Position numbers and translations under genes: made by a program. Below are positions 1-8,381 of a stretch of DNA of 40,777 bases, in pieces. Below the pieces are notes generated by a model that worked only from the letters and a program-made list of their open reading frames with translations, made no database searches and was not told the DNA's origin. This DNA is from Litchfieldia alkalitelluris. GTDB lineage: Bacteria > Bacillota > Bacilli > Bacillales > Salisediminibacteriaceae. The stretch spans positions 1,244,316-1,285,092 of the forward strand of contig NZ_KZ119600.1 of the NCBI RefSeq assembly GCF_002153425.1, read 5' to 3'. Within the stretch, counting starts at the first letter, position 1; each line of letters starts with the position of its first letter.

Positions 1-762
<762 letters not shown>

Positions 763-847
763 TTTTTAAAATCTTCTTTAAGTCTTATCAATCCAATATG
801 TTATCTAGTTTTGAGAGGACAATCTATTTTGTTTTATCTCAATCAAG

Positions 848-963
848 TCCAGTGACGATAGCGGAGAGGTCACACCCGTTCCCATGCCGAACACGGTAGT
901 TAAGCTCTCCAGCGCCGATGATAGTTGGGGTTTACCCCTGTGAAAGTAGGACGTTGCTGGGCT
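848..963 (+). rRNA. rrf: 5S ribosomal RNA
   Basis: About 116 bases, matching Bacillus 5S rRNA in its core (CACACCCGTTCCCATGCCGA, then GAACACGG and AGTTAAGCTCT). The ends pair with each other (CCAGTGAC with GTTGCTGG). It lies 85 bases after the 23S end, as in rRNA operons of this group, and is followed 8 bases later by the first tRNA, so it is part of the same transcript. Confidence 0.96.
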
Positions 964-970
964 ATAGTAT

Positions 971-1046
971 TCCACAGTAGCTCAGTTGGTAGAGCAATCG
1001 GCTGTTAACCGATCGGTCGCAGGTTCGAGTCCTGCCTGTGGAGCCA
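971..1046 (+). tRNA. tRNA-Asn (GTT)
   Basis: A 76-base cloverleaf with encoded CCA and anticodon GTT in the loop CTGTTAACC. It is the first of sixteen tRNAs in the trnD-like array directly after 5S rRNA. Confidence 0.96.
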
Positions 1047-1052
1047 TTTTAC

Positions 1053-1145
1053 GGAGAGCTGTCCGAGTGGCCGAAGGAGCACGATTGGAAATCGTGTAGG
1101 CGGTTTGAAACCGTCTCGAGGGTTCAAATCCCTCGCTCTCCGCCA
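1053..1145 (+). tRNA. tRNA-Ser (GGA)
   Basis: A class II tRNA of 93 bases with a long variable arm, anticodon GGA and encoded CCA. The acceptor stem GGAGAGC pairs with GCTCTCC. Confidence 0.96.
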
Positions 1146-1154
1146 TAACATTTC

Positions 1155-1229
1155 GGCCCGTTGGTCAAGTGGTTAAGACACCGCCCTTTCACGGCGGTAA
1201 CACGGGTTCGAATCCCGTACGGGTCACCA
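1155..1229 (+). tRNA. tRNA-Glu (TTC)
   Basis: A 75-base cloverleaf with anticodon TTC in the loop CCTTTCACG and encoded CCA. Confidence 0.96.
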
Positions 1230-1247
1230 CTTATCTTAATAAGATTT

Positions 1248-1270
1248 AGCTGCGGAGGATTAGCTCAGCT
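1248..1270 (+). repeat. truncated duplicate of the tRNA-Val 5' end
   Basis: These 23 bases are identical to 1377-1399, which form the leader and first 17 bases of the intact tRNA-Val. The copy breaks off in the D loop and runs into the insert at 1271. It is the upstream half of a direct repeat around that insert, comparable to a target-site duplication. Confidence 0.85.
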
Positions 1271-1376
1271 ACGAGCGAAACTTCATGAATCAACTACGAG
1301 TTGTTTCGACGGATAAACTGCGAAGCATTACTAGTAGAGGAAGAAACAGGGAACATCACTGAATATACATCATCAA
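1271..1376 (+). other. 106-base structured insert at the tRNA-Val D loop
   Basis: The insert lies between the truncated and the complete copy of the tRNA-Val 5' end. It is homologous to 1548-1660: both begin ACGAGCG, share CTTCATGAAT, CGACGGATA and ACTAGTAGAGGAA, and end near ACATCATC. A predicted stem TGTTTC (1302-1307) with GAAACA (1343-1348) is preserved in the other copy by paired changes. A short frame starting ATG at 1285 is partly conserved between the copies, but I do not call it a gene. No known RNA family is recognised. Confidence 0.7.
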
Positions 1377-1382
1377 AGCTGC

Positions 1383-1458
1383 GGAGGATTAGCTCAGCTG
1401 GGAGAGCACCTGCCTTACAAGCAGGGGGTCGGCGGTTCGAGCCCGTCATCCTCCACCA
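1383..1458 (+). tRNA. tRNA-Val (TAC)
   Basis: A 76-base cloverleaf with acceptor GGAGGAT/ATCCTCC, anticodon TAC and encoded CCA. It is complete despite the duplicated 5' fragment and insert just upstream. Confidence 0.95.
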
Positions 1459-1523
1459 TTTTTTTATCACATCAAGTAGTTTAGTGACATAGACTACTCA
1501 GTGTGAAAAGTTAACAATAAAGT

Positions 1524-1547
1524 TTTATAACGTCGCGGGGTGGAGCA
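1524..1547 (+). repeat. truncated duplicate of the tRNA-fMet 5' end
   Basis: These 24 bases are identical to 1661-1684, the leader and first 14 bases of the intact initiator tRNA. As with tRNA-Val, the copy stops in the D loop and is followed by a related insert. Confidence 0.85.
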
Positions 1548-1660
1548 ACGAGCGTTTGCTTCATGAATATGCTGCGAGTTGTCCCGACGGATACTCTACA
1601 GAGCGATACTAGTAGAGGAAGGGACAGTCAATACTACAAAGCAATACATCATCCGTAAAC
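1548..1660 (+). other. 113-base structured insert at the tRNA-fMet D loop
   Basis: Second member of the insert family (see 1271-1376). Predicted stems are TGTCCC (1580-1585) with GGGACA (1621-1626), enclosing CTCTAC with GTAGAG. The outer stem differs from the first copy at two base pairs, both changed on both sides. The 5' edge could also form GGAGCAA with TTGCTTC, using bases of the duplicated tRNA fragment. Confidence 0.7.
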
Positions 1661-1670
1661 TTTATAACGT

Positions 1671-1747
<77 letters not shown>

Positions 1748-1750
1748 AAT

Positions 1751-1826
1751 GGTCCCGTGGTGTAGCGGTTAACATGCCTGCCTGTCACGCAGGAGATCGC
1801 GGGTTCGATTCCCGTCGGGACCGCCA
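1751..1826 (+). tRNA. tRNA-Asp (GTC)
   Basis: A 76-base cloverleaf with anticodon GTC and encoded CCA, 3 bases after tRNA-fMet. Confidence 0.96.
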
Positions 1827-1843
1827 TTTTTTTGTTTAAAAAC

Positions 1844-1919
1844 GGCTCGGTAGCTCAGTCGGTAGAGCAATGGACTGAAAATCCATGTGTCGGCGGTTCG
1901 ATTCCGTCCCGAGCCACCA
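1844..1919 (+). tRNA. tRNA-Phe (GAA)
   Basis: A 76-base cloverleaf with anticodon GAA, acceptor GGCTCGG/CCGAGCC and encoded CCA. Confidence 0.96.
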
Positions 1920-1935
1920 CTATTACATTTTACTT

Positions 1936-2011
<76 letters not shown>

Positions 2012-2072
2012 TTAAATTTTACCTTGACTAAAGCACTATTTTTTTGTAATATAAAAATTGTCTTCCTTAAAT

Positions 2073-2157
2073 GGAGGGGTAGCGAAGTGGCTAAACGCGG
2101 CGGACTGTAAATCCGCTCCCTACGGGTTCGGGAGTTCGAATCTCTCCCCCTCCACCA
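2073..2157 (+). tRNA. tRNA-Tyr (GTA)
   Basis: A class II tRNA of 85 bases with anticodon GTA, a long variable arm and encoded CCA. Confidence 0.96.
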
Positions 2158-2171
2158 TTTTTTTTATTTCT

Positions 2172-2245
2172 AGGGGTATAGTTTAATGGTAAAACGAAGG
2201 TCTCCAAAACCTTTGATGTGGGTTCGATTCCTACTACCCCTGCCA
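2172..2245 (+). tRNA. tRNA-Trp (CCA)
   Basis: A 74-base cloverleaf with anticodon CCA, acceptor AGGGGTA/TACCCCT and encoded 3' CCA. Confidence 0.96.
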
Positions 2246-2265
2246 AATAAGAAATTTTCTATTAT

Positions 2266-2342
2266 GGCGGTTGTGGCGAAGTGGTTAACGCACCGGATTG
2301 TGGTTCCGGCATTCGTGGGTTCGATTCCCATCAGCCGCCCCA
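2266..2342 (+). tRNA. tRNA-His (GTG)
   Basis: A 77-base tRNA counting the extra 5' G typical of tRNA-His. The anticodon is GTG and the CCA is encoded. Confidence 0.95.
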
Positions 2343-2349
2343 TTGATAT

Positions 2350-2424
2350 TGGGCTATAGCCAAGCGGTAAGGCAACGGATTTTGATTCCGTCATGCGCAG
2401 GTTCGAATCCTGCTAGCCCAGCCA
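2350..2424 (+). tRNA. tRNA-Gln (TTG)
   Basis: A 75-base cloverleaf with anticodon TTG, acceptor TGGGCTA/TAGCCCA and encoded CCA. Confidence 0.96.
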
Positions 2425-2431
2425 TTTATAT

Positions 2432-2506
2432 GCGGAAGTAGTTCAGTGGTAGAACACCACCTTGCCAAGGTGGGGGTCGCGAGTTCGAATCTCGTCTTCC
2501 GCTCCA
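2432..2506 (+). tRNA. tRNA-Gly (GCC)
   Basis: A 75-base cloverleaf with anticodon GCC, acceptor GCGGAAG/CTTCCGC and encoded CCA. Confidence 0.96.
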
Positions 2507-2513
2507 AATATTC

Positions 2514-2587
2514 GGCGGCATAGCCAAGTGGTAAGGCACGGGTCTGCAAAACCTTTACCCCCGGTTCGAATCCGGGTGCCGCCTCCA
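2514..2587 (+). tRNA. tRNA-Cys (GCA)
   Basis: A 74-base cloverleaf with anticodon GCA, acceptor GGCGGCA/TGCCGCC and encoded CCA. Confidence 0.96.
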
Positions 2588-2622
2588 TATTTTTATAATT
2601 GAATGTACAAGCAATAAGTCCT

Positions 2623-2711
2623 GCCGGGGTGGTGGAATTGGCAGACACACAGGACTTAAAATCCTGCGGTAGGTGACTACCGTGCCGGTTCAAGTCCGGC
2701 CCTCGGCACCA
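2623..2711 (+). tRNA. tRNA-Leu (TAA)
   Basis: A class II tRNA of 89 bases with anticodon TAA, a long variable arm and encoded CCA. Confidence 0.95.
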
Positions 2712-2748
2712 TTTTAATATTAGCAAGTTACTGCCTTTTAGTTGTTTT

Positions 2749-2835
2749 GCCGGTGTGGCGGAATTGGCAGACGCGCGGGACTCAAAATCCCGTTCCTTCA
2801 CGGGAGTGTCGGTTCGACCCCGACCACCGGTACCA
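2749..2835 (+). tRNA. tRNA-Leu (CAA), last of the array and island border
   Basis: A class II tRNA of 87 bases with anticodon CAA and encoded CCA. Fifteen bases of its T arm and acceptor (2814-2828) recur at 39835-39849 with no tRNA attached. This identifies the tRNA 3' end as the probable integration site of the island that follows. Confidence 0.95.
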
Positions 2836-2898
2836 TACATAGTTTACTTAACTCACAAGTGTTGATACATCAACGTTTGTGAGTTTTTTGTGTTTAAG
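2814..2898 (+). repeat. left direct repeat of the island (attL-like)
   Basis: An 85-base segment made of the tRNA-Leu 3' end plus the operon terminator. It aligns without gaps to 39835-39919, with about 69 of 85 positions equal by eye. The first 15 and the last 22 or more bases are identical, with a divergent stretch between. I infer an attachment-site duplication from integration at the tRNA, or an old duplication. Confidence 0.7.
2850..2890 (+). terminator. terminator of the rRNA-tRNA operon
   Basis: AACTCACAA pairs with TTGTGAGTT, with an inner GTTGAT/ATCAAC pairing, followed by a run of six T. It lies 14 bases after the last tRNA. Nearly the same terminator is found at 39871-39910. Confidence 0.88.
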
Positions 2899-2974
2899 AT
2901 AATAGGGCCATATTAAATGAGATTCATTTGGAGTGATTCAGCACATAAATTAATAGTTAAAGGAGAGGAAGAAG

Positions 2975-3222
2975 ATGGATATAATTACAAACCGTATTGT
3001 GACAAAGCACGTGAATATTTGGGATCCAGAACAGTTATTAGAAATGGGAGCTCCTGATGATGAGTATGAAATGGAGATCGAACGAATAACGAAGAAGGTA
3101 CCACGTTGCCAAGATGAAATTGAAGTGGCGGAGGCGATTTTGATGATTCGTTTGGTCAGGATTTTCCCTTTGAAGATTGTCTTGAAATAGCTAAAAAGAT
3201 TTGGAATGATTTATATAACTAG
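2975..3222 (+). pseudogene. DUF1871 family gene with a one-base frameshift
   Basis: Starting at ATG 2975 after the ribosome site AAGGAGAGG, the frame gives WDPEQLLEMGAPDDEYE, the signature I associate with the small DUF1871 (YugE-like) proteins of Bacilli, whose function is unknown. The frame leaves the family pattern near 3137-3141, in a short T run, and stops at 3190. Adding one T there restores a tail reading FGQDFPFEDCLEIAKKIW that ends at the stop 3220-3222, giving the usual length of about 82 residues. This is either a real frameshift mutation or a sequencing error in the T run. Confidence 0.6.
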
Positions 3223-3926
3223 AGTTTTAATAGGTCATGGTAGAATATAGGGAAATGCTAAAAATCGTGTATAATTAATATTGGAAAGTTATGTATATAA
3301 TTTATGAGGTAATAACAATGGATACCATTAATGCAGAAATGATTATTATACTTTTAGATGGACAGGAAACAAATCCCAAACATCTCTCTCATGAATAACC
3401 TTTGTTCACAATATTACAATGTTTAATATACTATCTAAACTAATCTGAATTATTCAATTCTTATTTTATTTTTTATTGAGTTAAAATATCAATTATGTTT
3501 TTAACTGTTCTCCGCATAACCACCCTCTTTAGATGACTCTCTTAGACCATTTGAAGTTCAATATGATTGAGGGGTTCTATCTCCTTCACTAATGATTCAA
3601 GTGCCTTCTCAAATGTAAATACCATAAATAGATTCCTTACTCCACTGTCTTCATAATATATTTTTCTCTAAACAATTTTTCAAACCATTTTGATGTTTAC
3701 TCTAGTTTACTGTTGTTCTCACATAAAGCTATTGTATTTTTACAAAAGATCACTAATAAATTGCTAGATAATATATGGTTATAAATAATCTATTAAATTA
3801 TTAAATAAACCACACTTTCAATCATTACTTTGATAGACTATAAGTGTAAACGTAAATAAACAGAAAAAGGAGGCTATGGAATAATAAACCAATTGTAATA
3901 TAACTTAAAACAAAGGTGGTTTTTAT
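3223..3926. other. intergenic, AT-rich, decayed
   Basis: Seven hundred bases without a convincing gene. A 26-residue frame begins at ATG 3319 but resembles nothing I know. On the minus strand, roughly 3547-3660, a short coding-like stretch is broken by stops on its upstream side and may be a gene remnant. The ribosome site of the next gene is AAAGGTGG just before 3927. Confidence 0.4.
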
Positions 3927-4607
3927 ATGAAATTAATTAAGAATTATATTATCTTTTTAATCATTTTTTGTATGATATTTAGTTTATTTGGTTCGAGTGT
4001 TTCTGCAAATGGAAAACCAACCTTAAATGATAATGTTAAGATTGCTAGTCTATCAGAGGAATTGGTAAAAGTAGTAGATGAACATATCACCATTATTGAT
4101 AATGCATTTGTATTAACTGATATTGATACACTCCGATCTAATATTACATCTGATGAATATGAATTAATTGTGAAAGTTATTTCAGAGACAAATGAAAGTA
4201 TTAAATTAACTAATAATTCAATGGAAACAGAGGATAATACTTTTACTGCGGAAATTACTGATCGTCAAGCACAATTGCAAATGATTAAAGCTGGTTATAA
4301 TGTTAATTTACAAACGAGTAGTGGTCTAGAATTTGGAACACTCTCAACTAACGAAGGTGTAACAAAAGTGGTTTGGAGATGGTGGGGACCGGAAATATAT
4401 CTTAGTAGAACAGTTGTTCAAAATATAATTCTACATGGAACAGGAGTTGGTCTTGCAGCAATCTCAGGTTTAGTATCAGGTGGTGTATTGACAGCTGTTG
4501 GTTTTTATATTAGAGGAGTACTAATTGGTCATTTTATTAGTGAGTCAAATATTAGACCAATAGTTATATATGTACGACCATTAATTACTACTTGGGACTA
4601 TCAGTAG
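3927..4607 (+). CDS. secreted protein of unknown function
   Basis: The product has 226 residues. Residues 1-28 form a classic signal peptide: two Lys, a long hydrophobic core, then SVSANG, with probable cleavage after the Ala. The middle (30-130) is soluble and rich in Asp, Asn and Thr. Residues about 145-150 form a Trp-rich patch (VVWRWWG). Residues 165-200 are a Gly-rich hydrophobic stretch (GVGLAAISGLVSGGV) that could insert in a membrane. The start follows AAAGGTGG at good spacing. The next gene begins about 8 bases after its stop and encodes a small membrane protein, so the pair may be an exported effector and its protector; that is inference only. No family is recognised. Confidence 0.7.
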   Translation: MKLIKNYIIFLIIFCMIFSLFGSSVSANGKPTLNDNVKIASLSEELVKVVDEHITIIDNAFVLTDIDTLRSNITSDEYELIVKVISETNESIKLTNNSMETEDNTFTAEITDRQAQLQMIKAGYNVNLQTSSGLEFGTLSTNEGVTKVVWRWWGPEIYLSRTVVQNIILHGTGVGLAAISGLVSGGVLTAVGFYIRGVLIGHFISESNIRPIVIYVRPLITTWDYQ

Positions 4608-4615
4608 GAGGGAAC

Positions 4616-4801
4616 ATGAGTTTATTAAAGAGAATTCTATTTTTAGTAACAATATATGGAATTTCTTTAACAGTGGTATTAATATTACTATGGTATTTTG
4701 AGCCTAACTTAAATGGGTTTATTAGAATTTTAATAATATCATTACCAATACTTATTTCACCTATCCTTGTACAATTAATCGAAAATAAGCAAATTAAGTA
4801 A
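4616..4801 (+). CDS. small membrane protein
   Basis: The product has 61 residues with two predicted membrane segments, about residues 6-27 (LFLVTIYGISLTVVLILLW) and 35-53 (IRILIISLPILISPILV), and a basic C-terminus. I chose ATG 4616 because AGGAGG ends at 4611. An in-frame ATG at 4592 would overlap the upstream gene and has no ribosome site. It is translationally coupled to the secreted-protein gene. The size and layout resemble immunity proteins of peptide toxins, but no family match is recognised. Confidence 0.6.
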   Translation: MSLLKRILFLVTIYGISLTVVLILLWYFEPNLNGFIRILIISLPILISPILVQLIENKQIK

Positions 4802-4831
4802 AAATTGAATGGACTAGTTTAGTTTACATTT

Positions 4832-4866
4832 CCCGTTTTAGCTTTTTTTGAATTGGCTAAAGCGGG
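4832..4866. terminator. hairpin, probable terminator
   Basis: CCCGTTTTAGC pairs with GCTAAAGCGGG (11 bp, one G-T pair), with a T-rich loop. It lies 31 bases after the small membrane-protein gene. A trailing T tract is lacking on the plus strand. Confidence 0.5.
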
Positions 4867-4930
4867 GAATTTGTAGTTACAACAAATTCATAGGTTACGG
4901 CGTGATTATCTAGAACACGGCGCTAGAGTT

Positions 4931-4973
4931 GGTTCCTGACCACCAGTACCTAGCTGGGGGCTAGGAACCTTTT
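4931..4973. repeat. REP-like palindrome with terminator features
   Basis: GGTTCCTGACCACCAG and CTGGGGGCTAGGAACC form an imperfect 16-base stem with a 7-base loop, followed by TTTT. The CCTGACC...AG core resembles the palindromes at 8327 and 40490. Confidence 0.5.
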
Positions 4974-5018
4974 CTTCAACCGAAACATGTTTCTGAGGTG
5001 AATCAGGATTGTCAAAAT

Positions 5019-5055
5019 AAAGGTCAACCAGAATTATCATATCTGGTTGACCTTT
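5019..5055. terminator. bidirectional terminator hairpin
   Basis: AAAGGTCAACCAGA pairs perfectly with TCTGGTTGACCTTT (14 bp) around a 9-base loop and is followed by T-rich sequence. It separates the secreted-protein unit from the phosphotransferase gene. The rest of 4802-5217 shows nothing else recognisable. Confidence 0.65.
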
Positions 5056-5217
5056 TACAATTTTTTAACTATTCGAAGGATTTTTACACCCTTATATTAA
5101 TGTGAATTTTTACAAAGACCTTATTCAACATCATACTAAACTGTTAATTATAAGTCTATATTTTCATGAAATTATTTATTATTCTAAGGGTATTAAATGG
5201 TTGGAGGTCGAAAACAA

Positions 5218-6210
5218 TTGAAAAAACCTTATAAGATGGATCCTAATTATCTGCAGAATTATATGCGTAATGTTTTTGGTGAAAGTTATACAATAGGCAA
5301 CATAATAGAGTTGCATGGTGGAGCACAAAAAACAGTTTACAAGATTGATTGTATTAATGGTTTTTCCTGTGTTTTGTATATATGGGATTTAGTTGATAAT
5401 TTTTTTCAGAAAGAAAAGCTTGGGGAAGAATCAGATGAACGTTCATTCGGGAGTGACTTATTTTATTTAAATAATAAATACTTATCGGAGAAAGGTATTA
5501 ACACTCCTTTTCTTTATGATTTAAAAACTGATAGAAACATTTATTCATTTGATTATGGATTGATTCAATATATTGAAGGTCATAAGCTGGAGAGCTTTCT
5601 GAAAAATTATGAAGTAACTGCTGAAAGAAAGTTAATGCAGCGAGTAGGAGATTTGATCACATGTATGCATTCAGAAAAACGTAATGAATTCGGGTGTCTT
5701 GAAAGCAAGGCAATCAACAATGGAAAGTGCCATTTATTGCAATTGAAAAAAGCTATTAAAGATTTGTCTTATACCTCTCAGTATGATACTTCGATTCAAT
5801 ACAACCATGATAAAATACTATCTATTTTAAATGAACTAGAATCAAAAATTAAACTTAGAAATGAATACCGTTTTATCCACTGGGAATTAGGTCCTGATCA
5901 TATATTAGTTAATGCTGAAAAGGAGCCCTTTATAATTGACATAGAGGGAGCTAAATTCTTCGATGTCGAGTATGAACATGCTTTTTTAAAACTACGATTT
6001 GGTAACTTTTATAGGTACTTTGAAGATAAAGACTATGATTTAGATCCGGACAGAATGTGTTTTTATCAATTCTATCACCATATCTCTTTAACTTCAGGGG
6101 GCTTAAAACTATTGAACAGAGGATTTCCTAATCAAAAATTTGCTAAAGAGTTGGCACGTTATCATACTGATTGTGTGCTGAACTTAATCAAATGTTACTC
6201 TCAACGATAA
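5218..6210 (+). CDS. APH/choline-kinase-like phosphotransferase
   Basis: A protein-kinase-like phosphotransferase of about 330 residues. A nucleotide-lid region (HGGAQKTVYKID) lies near residues 35-46. The catalytic-loop equivalent is HWELGPDHILVN (about 222-233) and the metal-binding equivalent is IIDIEGAKFFD (about 240-250). In aminoglycoside phosphotransferases the loop is usually HGDLxxxN. Here Asp is Glu and Asn is His, so the substrate and even the activity are uncertain. I chose TTG 5218 because GGAGG at 5203-5207 fits it; an in-frame ATG at 5197 has no ribosome site. The gene stands alone between hairpins. No resistance phenotype should be assumed. Confidence 0.75.
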   Translation: MKKPYKMDPNYLQNYMRNVFGESYTIGNIIELHGGAQKTVYKIDCINGFSCVLYIWDLVDNFFQKEKLGEESDERSFGSDLFYLNNKYLSEKGINTPFLYDLKTDRNIYSFDYGLIQYIEGHKLESFLKNYEVTAERKLMQRVGDLITCMHSEKRNEFGCLESKAINNGKCHLLQLKKAIKDLSYTSQYDTSIQYNHDKILSILNELESKIKLRNEYRFIHWELGPDHILVNAEKEPFIIDIEGAKFFDVEYEHAFLKLRFGNFYRYFEDKDYDLDPDRMCFYQFYHHISLTSGGLKLLNRGFPNQKFAKELARYHTDCVLNLIKCYSQR

Positions 6211-6270
6211 TGACTGAGCAATCACTAAGGTCAATAAGAACCGTCCTAATTTACCATAATCCAATGATAG

Positions 6271-6324
6271 TGCTTGACCCTCAGTGCGTTAAAATTTTAC
6301 CGTACAAGGGATCAGGCACTTTTT
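6271..6324. repeat. degenerate REP-like palindrome
   Basis: Left arm TGCTTGACCCTCAGTGCG, loop TTAAAATTTTAC, right arm CGTACAAGGGATCAGGCA, then six T. It matches the layout of the elements at 8327 and 40490, with several mismatches. It probably also terminates the phosphotransferase transcript. Confidence 0.6.
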
Positions 6325-6447
6325 TAACTTCGCGAGGATATCCTCAATGGAAAATTGGAGACAATAGAGGATTTTTTGGTTTTTTGTCAAATTATAGCAG
6401 TAAGGAATTCTGAGCTAGTATTTTGGTAGGGGGAGGGAGGCAAACGA

Positions 6448-7683
6448 ATGAGTGATAAATGGACAGAGGTTTTTGGAGAGGGAAACATTAATAGTTATTT
6501 ACAACGGACTAATACGCTGCAAGAGATGGATGATCAGATTGAAGAGTTGAAGAATTTACGGCAACGGGCGTCGAATGTCTTCAATGTGAAATTAACGACA
6601 ACGGATATTGTAGTTTCTGCATCCTCAGGTGTCTTATTAGGTCTTGCGAATGCATTATTTAAGAACTATGTGCCGACGACTGGAAAGTTCAAACATAAGC
6701 ACTCTGAAACGAGAACGGCTGTAGATTACAAGATTAATAAAACGGATGACCTCAATATGGATGGAAAAATAGGTGATCTTCATCGGCAAATTGGTCCTGG
6801 CCATGATTTATTTCGTTTTAAGGAAGCGTTAGATTTAATGAGTGGTAAAACCGATGATTTTAACTTATGGGGAGGGAAAGCAACTGATTTTCTCGGAAAA
6901 CTCAGGTCTATAGGGTTAAAAGAAAGTCATTTTAATGCACTAGGTGGCTTTAATATCCCTTCAGATCCAAAAGAAGAACTATTGAATCATTTGCTCATCG
7001 ACTTTTTCACCAAACGTAGTTTACCTATACCAGGTAGTACCTATATTGCTGATCATTCACCGCAGGCTGCAAAAGCGATGTTAACGATGTATAGAGAAGG
7101 ACTAAATTTAAAGGCTGCGACGGGAAATTTTGTAGGTTTTGCACTTATTCAAGCTATTCTTCACGGTTACTTCTTTTTATTCAAGGCAATACCACAGTCT
7201 AGTATATCGTTTGATAATTTATCCGTTGCTAGTTTTAAAGATTTAGGAGCCACATATAAGTCACTTATTCAGTCTAATGAATTCCATATGATGATGATGA
7301 TGGCACATGGGTCATCCTTTATGGTAGATACACTGATTAGTACAAACAGCCCGAATTTTACGGGGATCTTTCAACTGAATTATGCATCTTTACTGCAGTT
7401 TTCTAGACATTTAATGAAGTATCTCTTGAAAAATGGGAAAGAGTATCACTCTTTAATTGGAAAGGTCAAAGAGAAAACGGTTAGATTAGAAGAAATTCAG
7501 GGTGTTTGGGTGGAGCAAGCACGGTCAGAATTAAAAATCCAAATGTCCGACCCAAGCTTTCTCTCTATTTTTAGCGAAGAAGAATGGAAGAGAAGTGAAG
7601 GAATCGTGGACAAGTTTGTAGATAAATCAAAAGACACACTAAGTAAACGCAAAGAATTACTTACACAATTGGAGGAAATATAG
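6448..7683 (+). CDS. unknown protein, first gene of a two-gene operon
   Basis: The product has 411 residues; I recognise no family. The start at ATG 6448 follows GGGAGG. Residues 18-45 look like a short coiled coil (LQEMDDQIEELKNLRQRA). A hydrophobic Gly-rich stretch follows at about 50-70 (TDIVVSASSGVLLGLANAL), and a second lies near 230-250 (FVGFALIQAILHGYFFLF), so membrane contact is possible. The C-terminal 80 residues are charged and helical. The next gene starts immediately after its stop, with its GGAGG inside this gene, so the two are co-translated and probably act together. Placement in a defence-rich island makes a conflict role possible, but nothing in the sequence proves it. Confidence 0.7.
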   Translation: MSDKWTEVFGEGNINSYLQRTNTLQEMDDQIEELKNLRQRASNVFNVKLTTTDIVVSASSGVLLGLANALFKNYVPTTGKFKHKHSETRTAVDYKINKTDDLNMDGKIGDLHRQIGPGHDLFRFKEALDLMSGKTDDFNLWGGKATDFLGKLRSIGLKESHFNALGGFNIPSDPKEELLNHLLIDFFTKRSLPIPGSTYIADHSPQAAKAMLTMYREGLNLKAATGNFVGFALIQAILHGYFFLFKAIPQSSISFDNLSVASFKDLGATYKSLIQSNEFHMMMMMAHGSSFMVDTLISTNSPNFTGIFQLNYASLLQFSRHLMKYLLKNGKEYHSLIGKVKEKTVRLEEIQGVWVEQARSELKIQMSDPSFLSIFSEEEWKRSEGIVDKFVDKSKDTLSKRKELLTQLEEI

Positions 7684-8223
7684 ATGAATGAGATCTTACA
7701 AAAAGAAGAAGTTTCAATAAAAACTTTTGGGTCAGAGGAAGAGGTAACGAAGAACTTTCCAGAGGTCATCCGTCAAACGATTATTGATAGTACGAAGAGC
7801 TTGAATCAAATTACCATAGAAGCAGCAGGTATCAGAACACAAAATGGCTGGAAGAACTTCTGGGCTAAATCGCAAAACATCAATACTATCGCGGAACACT
7901 TGGAGCAAGTCGCCATGGTACAGAAAAAATCGTTGGACATGATCCTGTTGTTAATGGGTGCTTCTGGTCGTATGAAGACGGATTATGATGTCATTATCAA
8001 TACGATTAATGATCTAAATGAAGGTTACAAAGATAATGATATCGTTATAGAACACTTAATTAATGTGAAGATGACGATTAAGGAGCTGCAACAAAGAGAA
8101 GTGGATTTTGACGCGTTGAAGGAAGAGTTAGATAGTGTGAAAAAACGCGGGAAGTTAAATAATTGGCTCAATATTATTTGTTTGGTAGCTGTAACGGGAG
8201 TTGCTGTTGTGAGTTTGATGTAG
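7684..8223 (+). CDS. tail-anchored coiled-coil protein, partner of the 411-residue protein
   Basis: The product has 179 residues; no family is recognised. It is helical throughout, with a coiled-coil-like segment at about 120-152 (IKELQQREVDFDALKEELDS) followed by a single hydrophobic C-terminal segment (LNNWLNIICLVAVTGVAVV, about 157-176). That predicts a C-tail-anchored membrane protein facing the cytoplasm. ATG 7684 directly abuts the upstream stop and its GGAGG lies at about 7671-7675, so coupling with the 411-residue protein is clear. Confidence 0.7.
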   Translation: MNEILQKEEVSIKTFGSEEEVTKNFPEVIRQTIIDSTKSLNQITIEAAGIRTQNGWKNFWAKSQNINTIAEHLEQVAMVQKKSLDMILLLMGASGRMKTDYDVIINTINDLNEGYKDNDIVIEHLINVKMTIKELQQREVDFDALKEELDSVKKRGKLNNWLNIICLVAVTGVAVVSLM

Positions 8224-8326
8224 TTGGCGATGAGGTGGTGGATTATTTTTAATCAATGGTGACGTTTTATTAACGTAGGGTTCTCTCAAAGTAAATGAGA
8301 ACCGTTCCACTTAGCCTAGAATTAAC

Positions 8327-8380
8327 GTGCCTACCACCTGTACAGTGAAATTTTACCGTACTAGGGGTCAGGCACCTTTT
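8327..8380. repeat. REP-like palindrome
   Basis: Left arm GTGCCTACCACCTGTACAGT, right arm ACCGTACTAGGGGTCAGGCAC, followed by five T. The right arm matches the consensus GGGGTCAGGCA seen in the copy at 40490. It ends only two bases before the first usable start of the truncated helicase gene, marking a breakpoint. Confidence 0.7.
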
Positions 8381-8381
8381 T

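Noticed and set aside
6171-6413. An 80-codon frame after the phosphotransferase gene.
   Set aside because: It overlaps the end of that gene and crosses a REP-like palindrome; it has no ribosome site.
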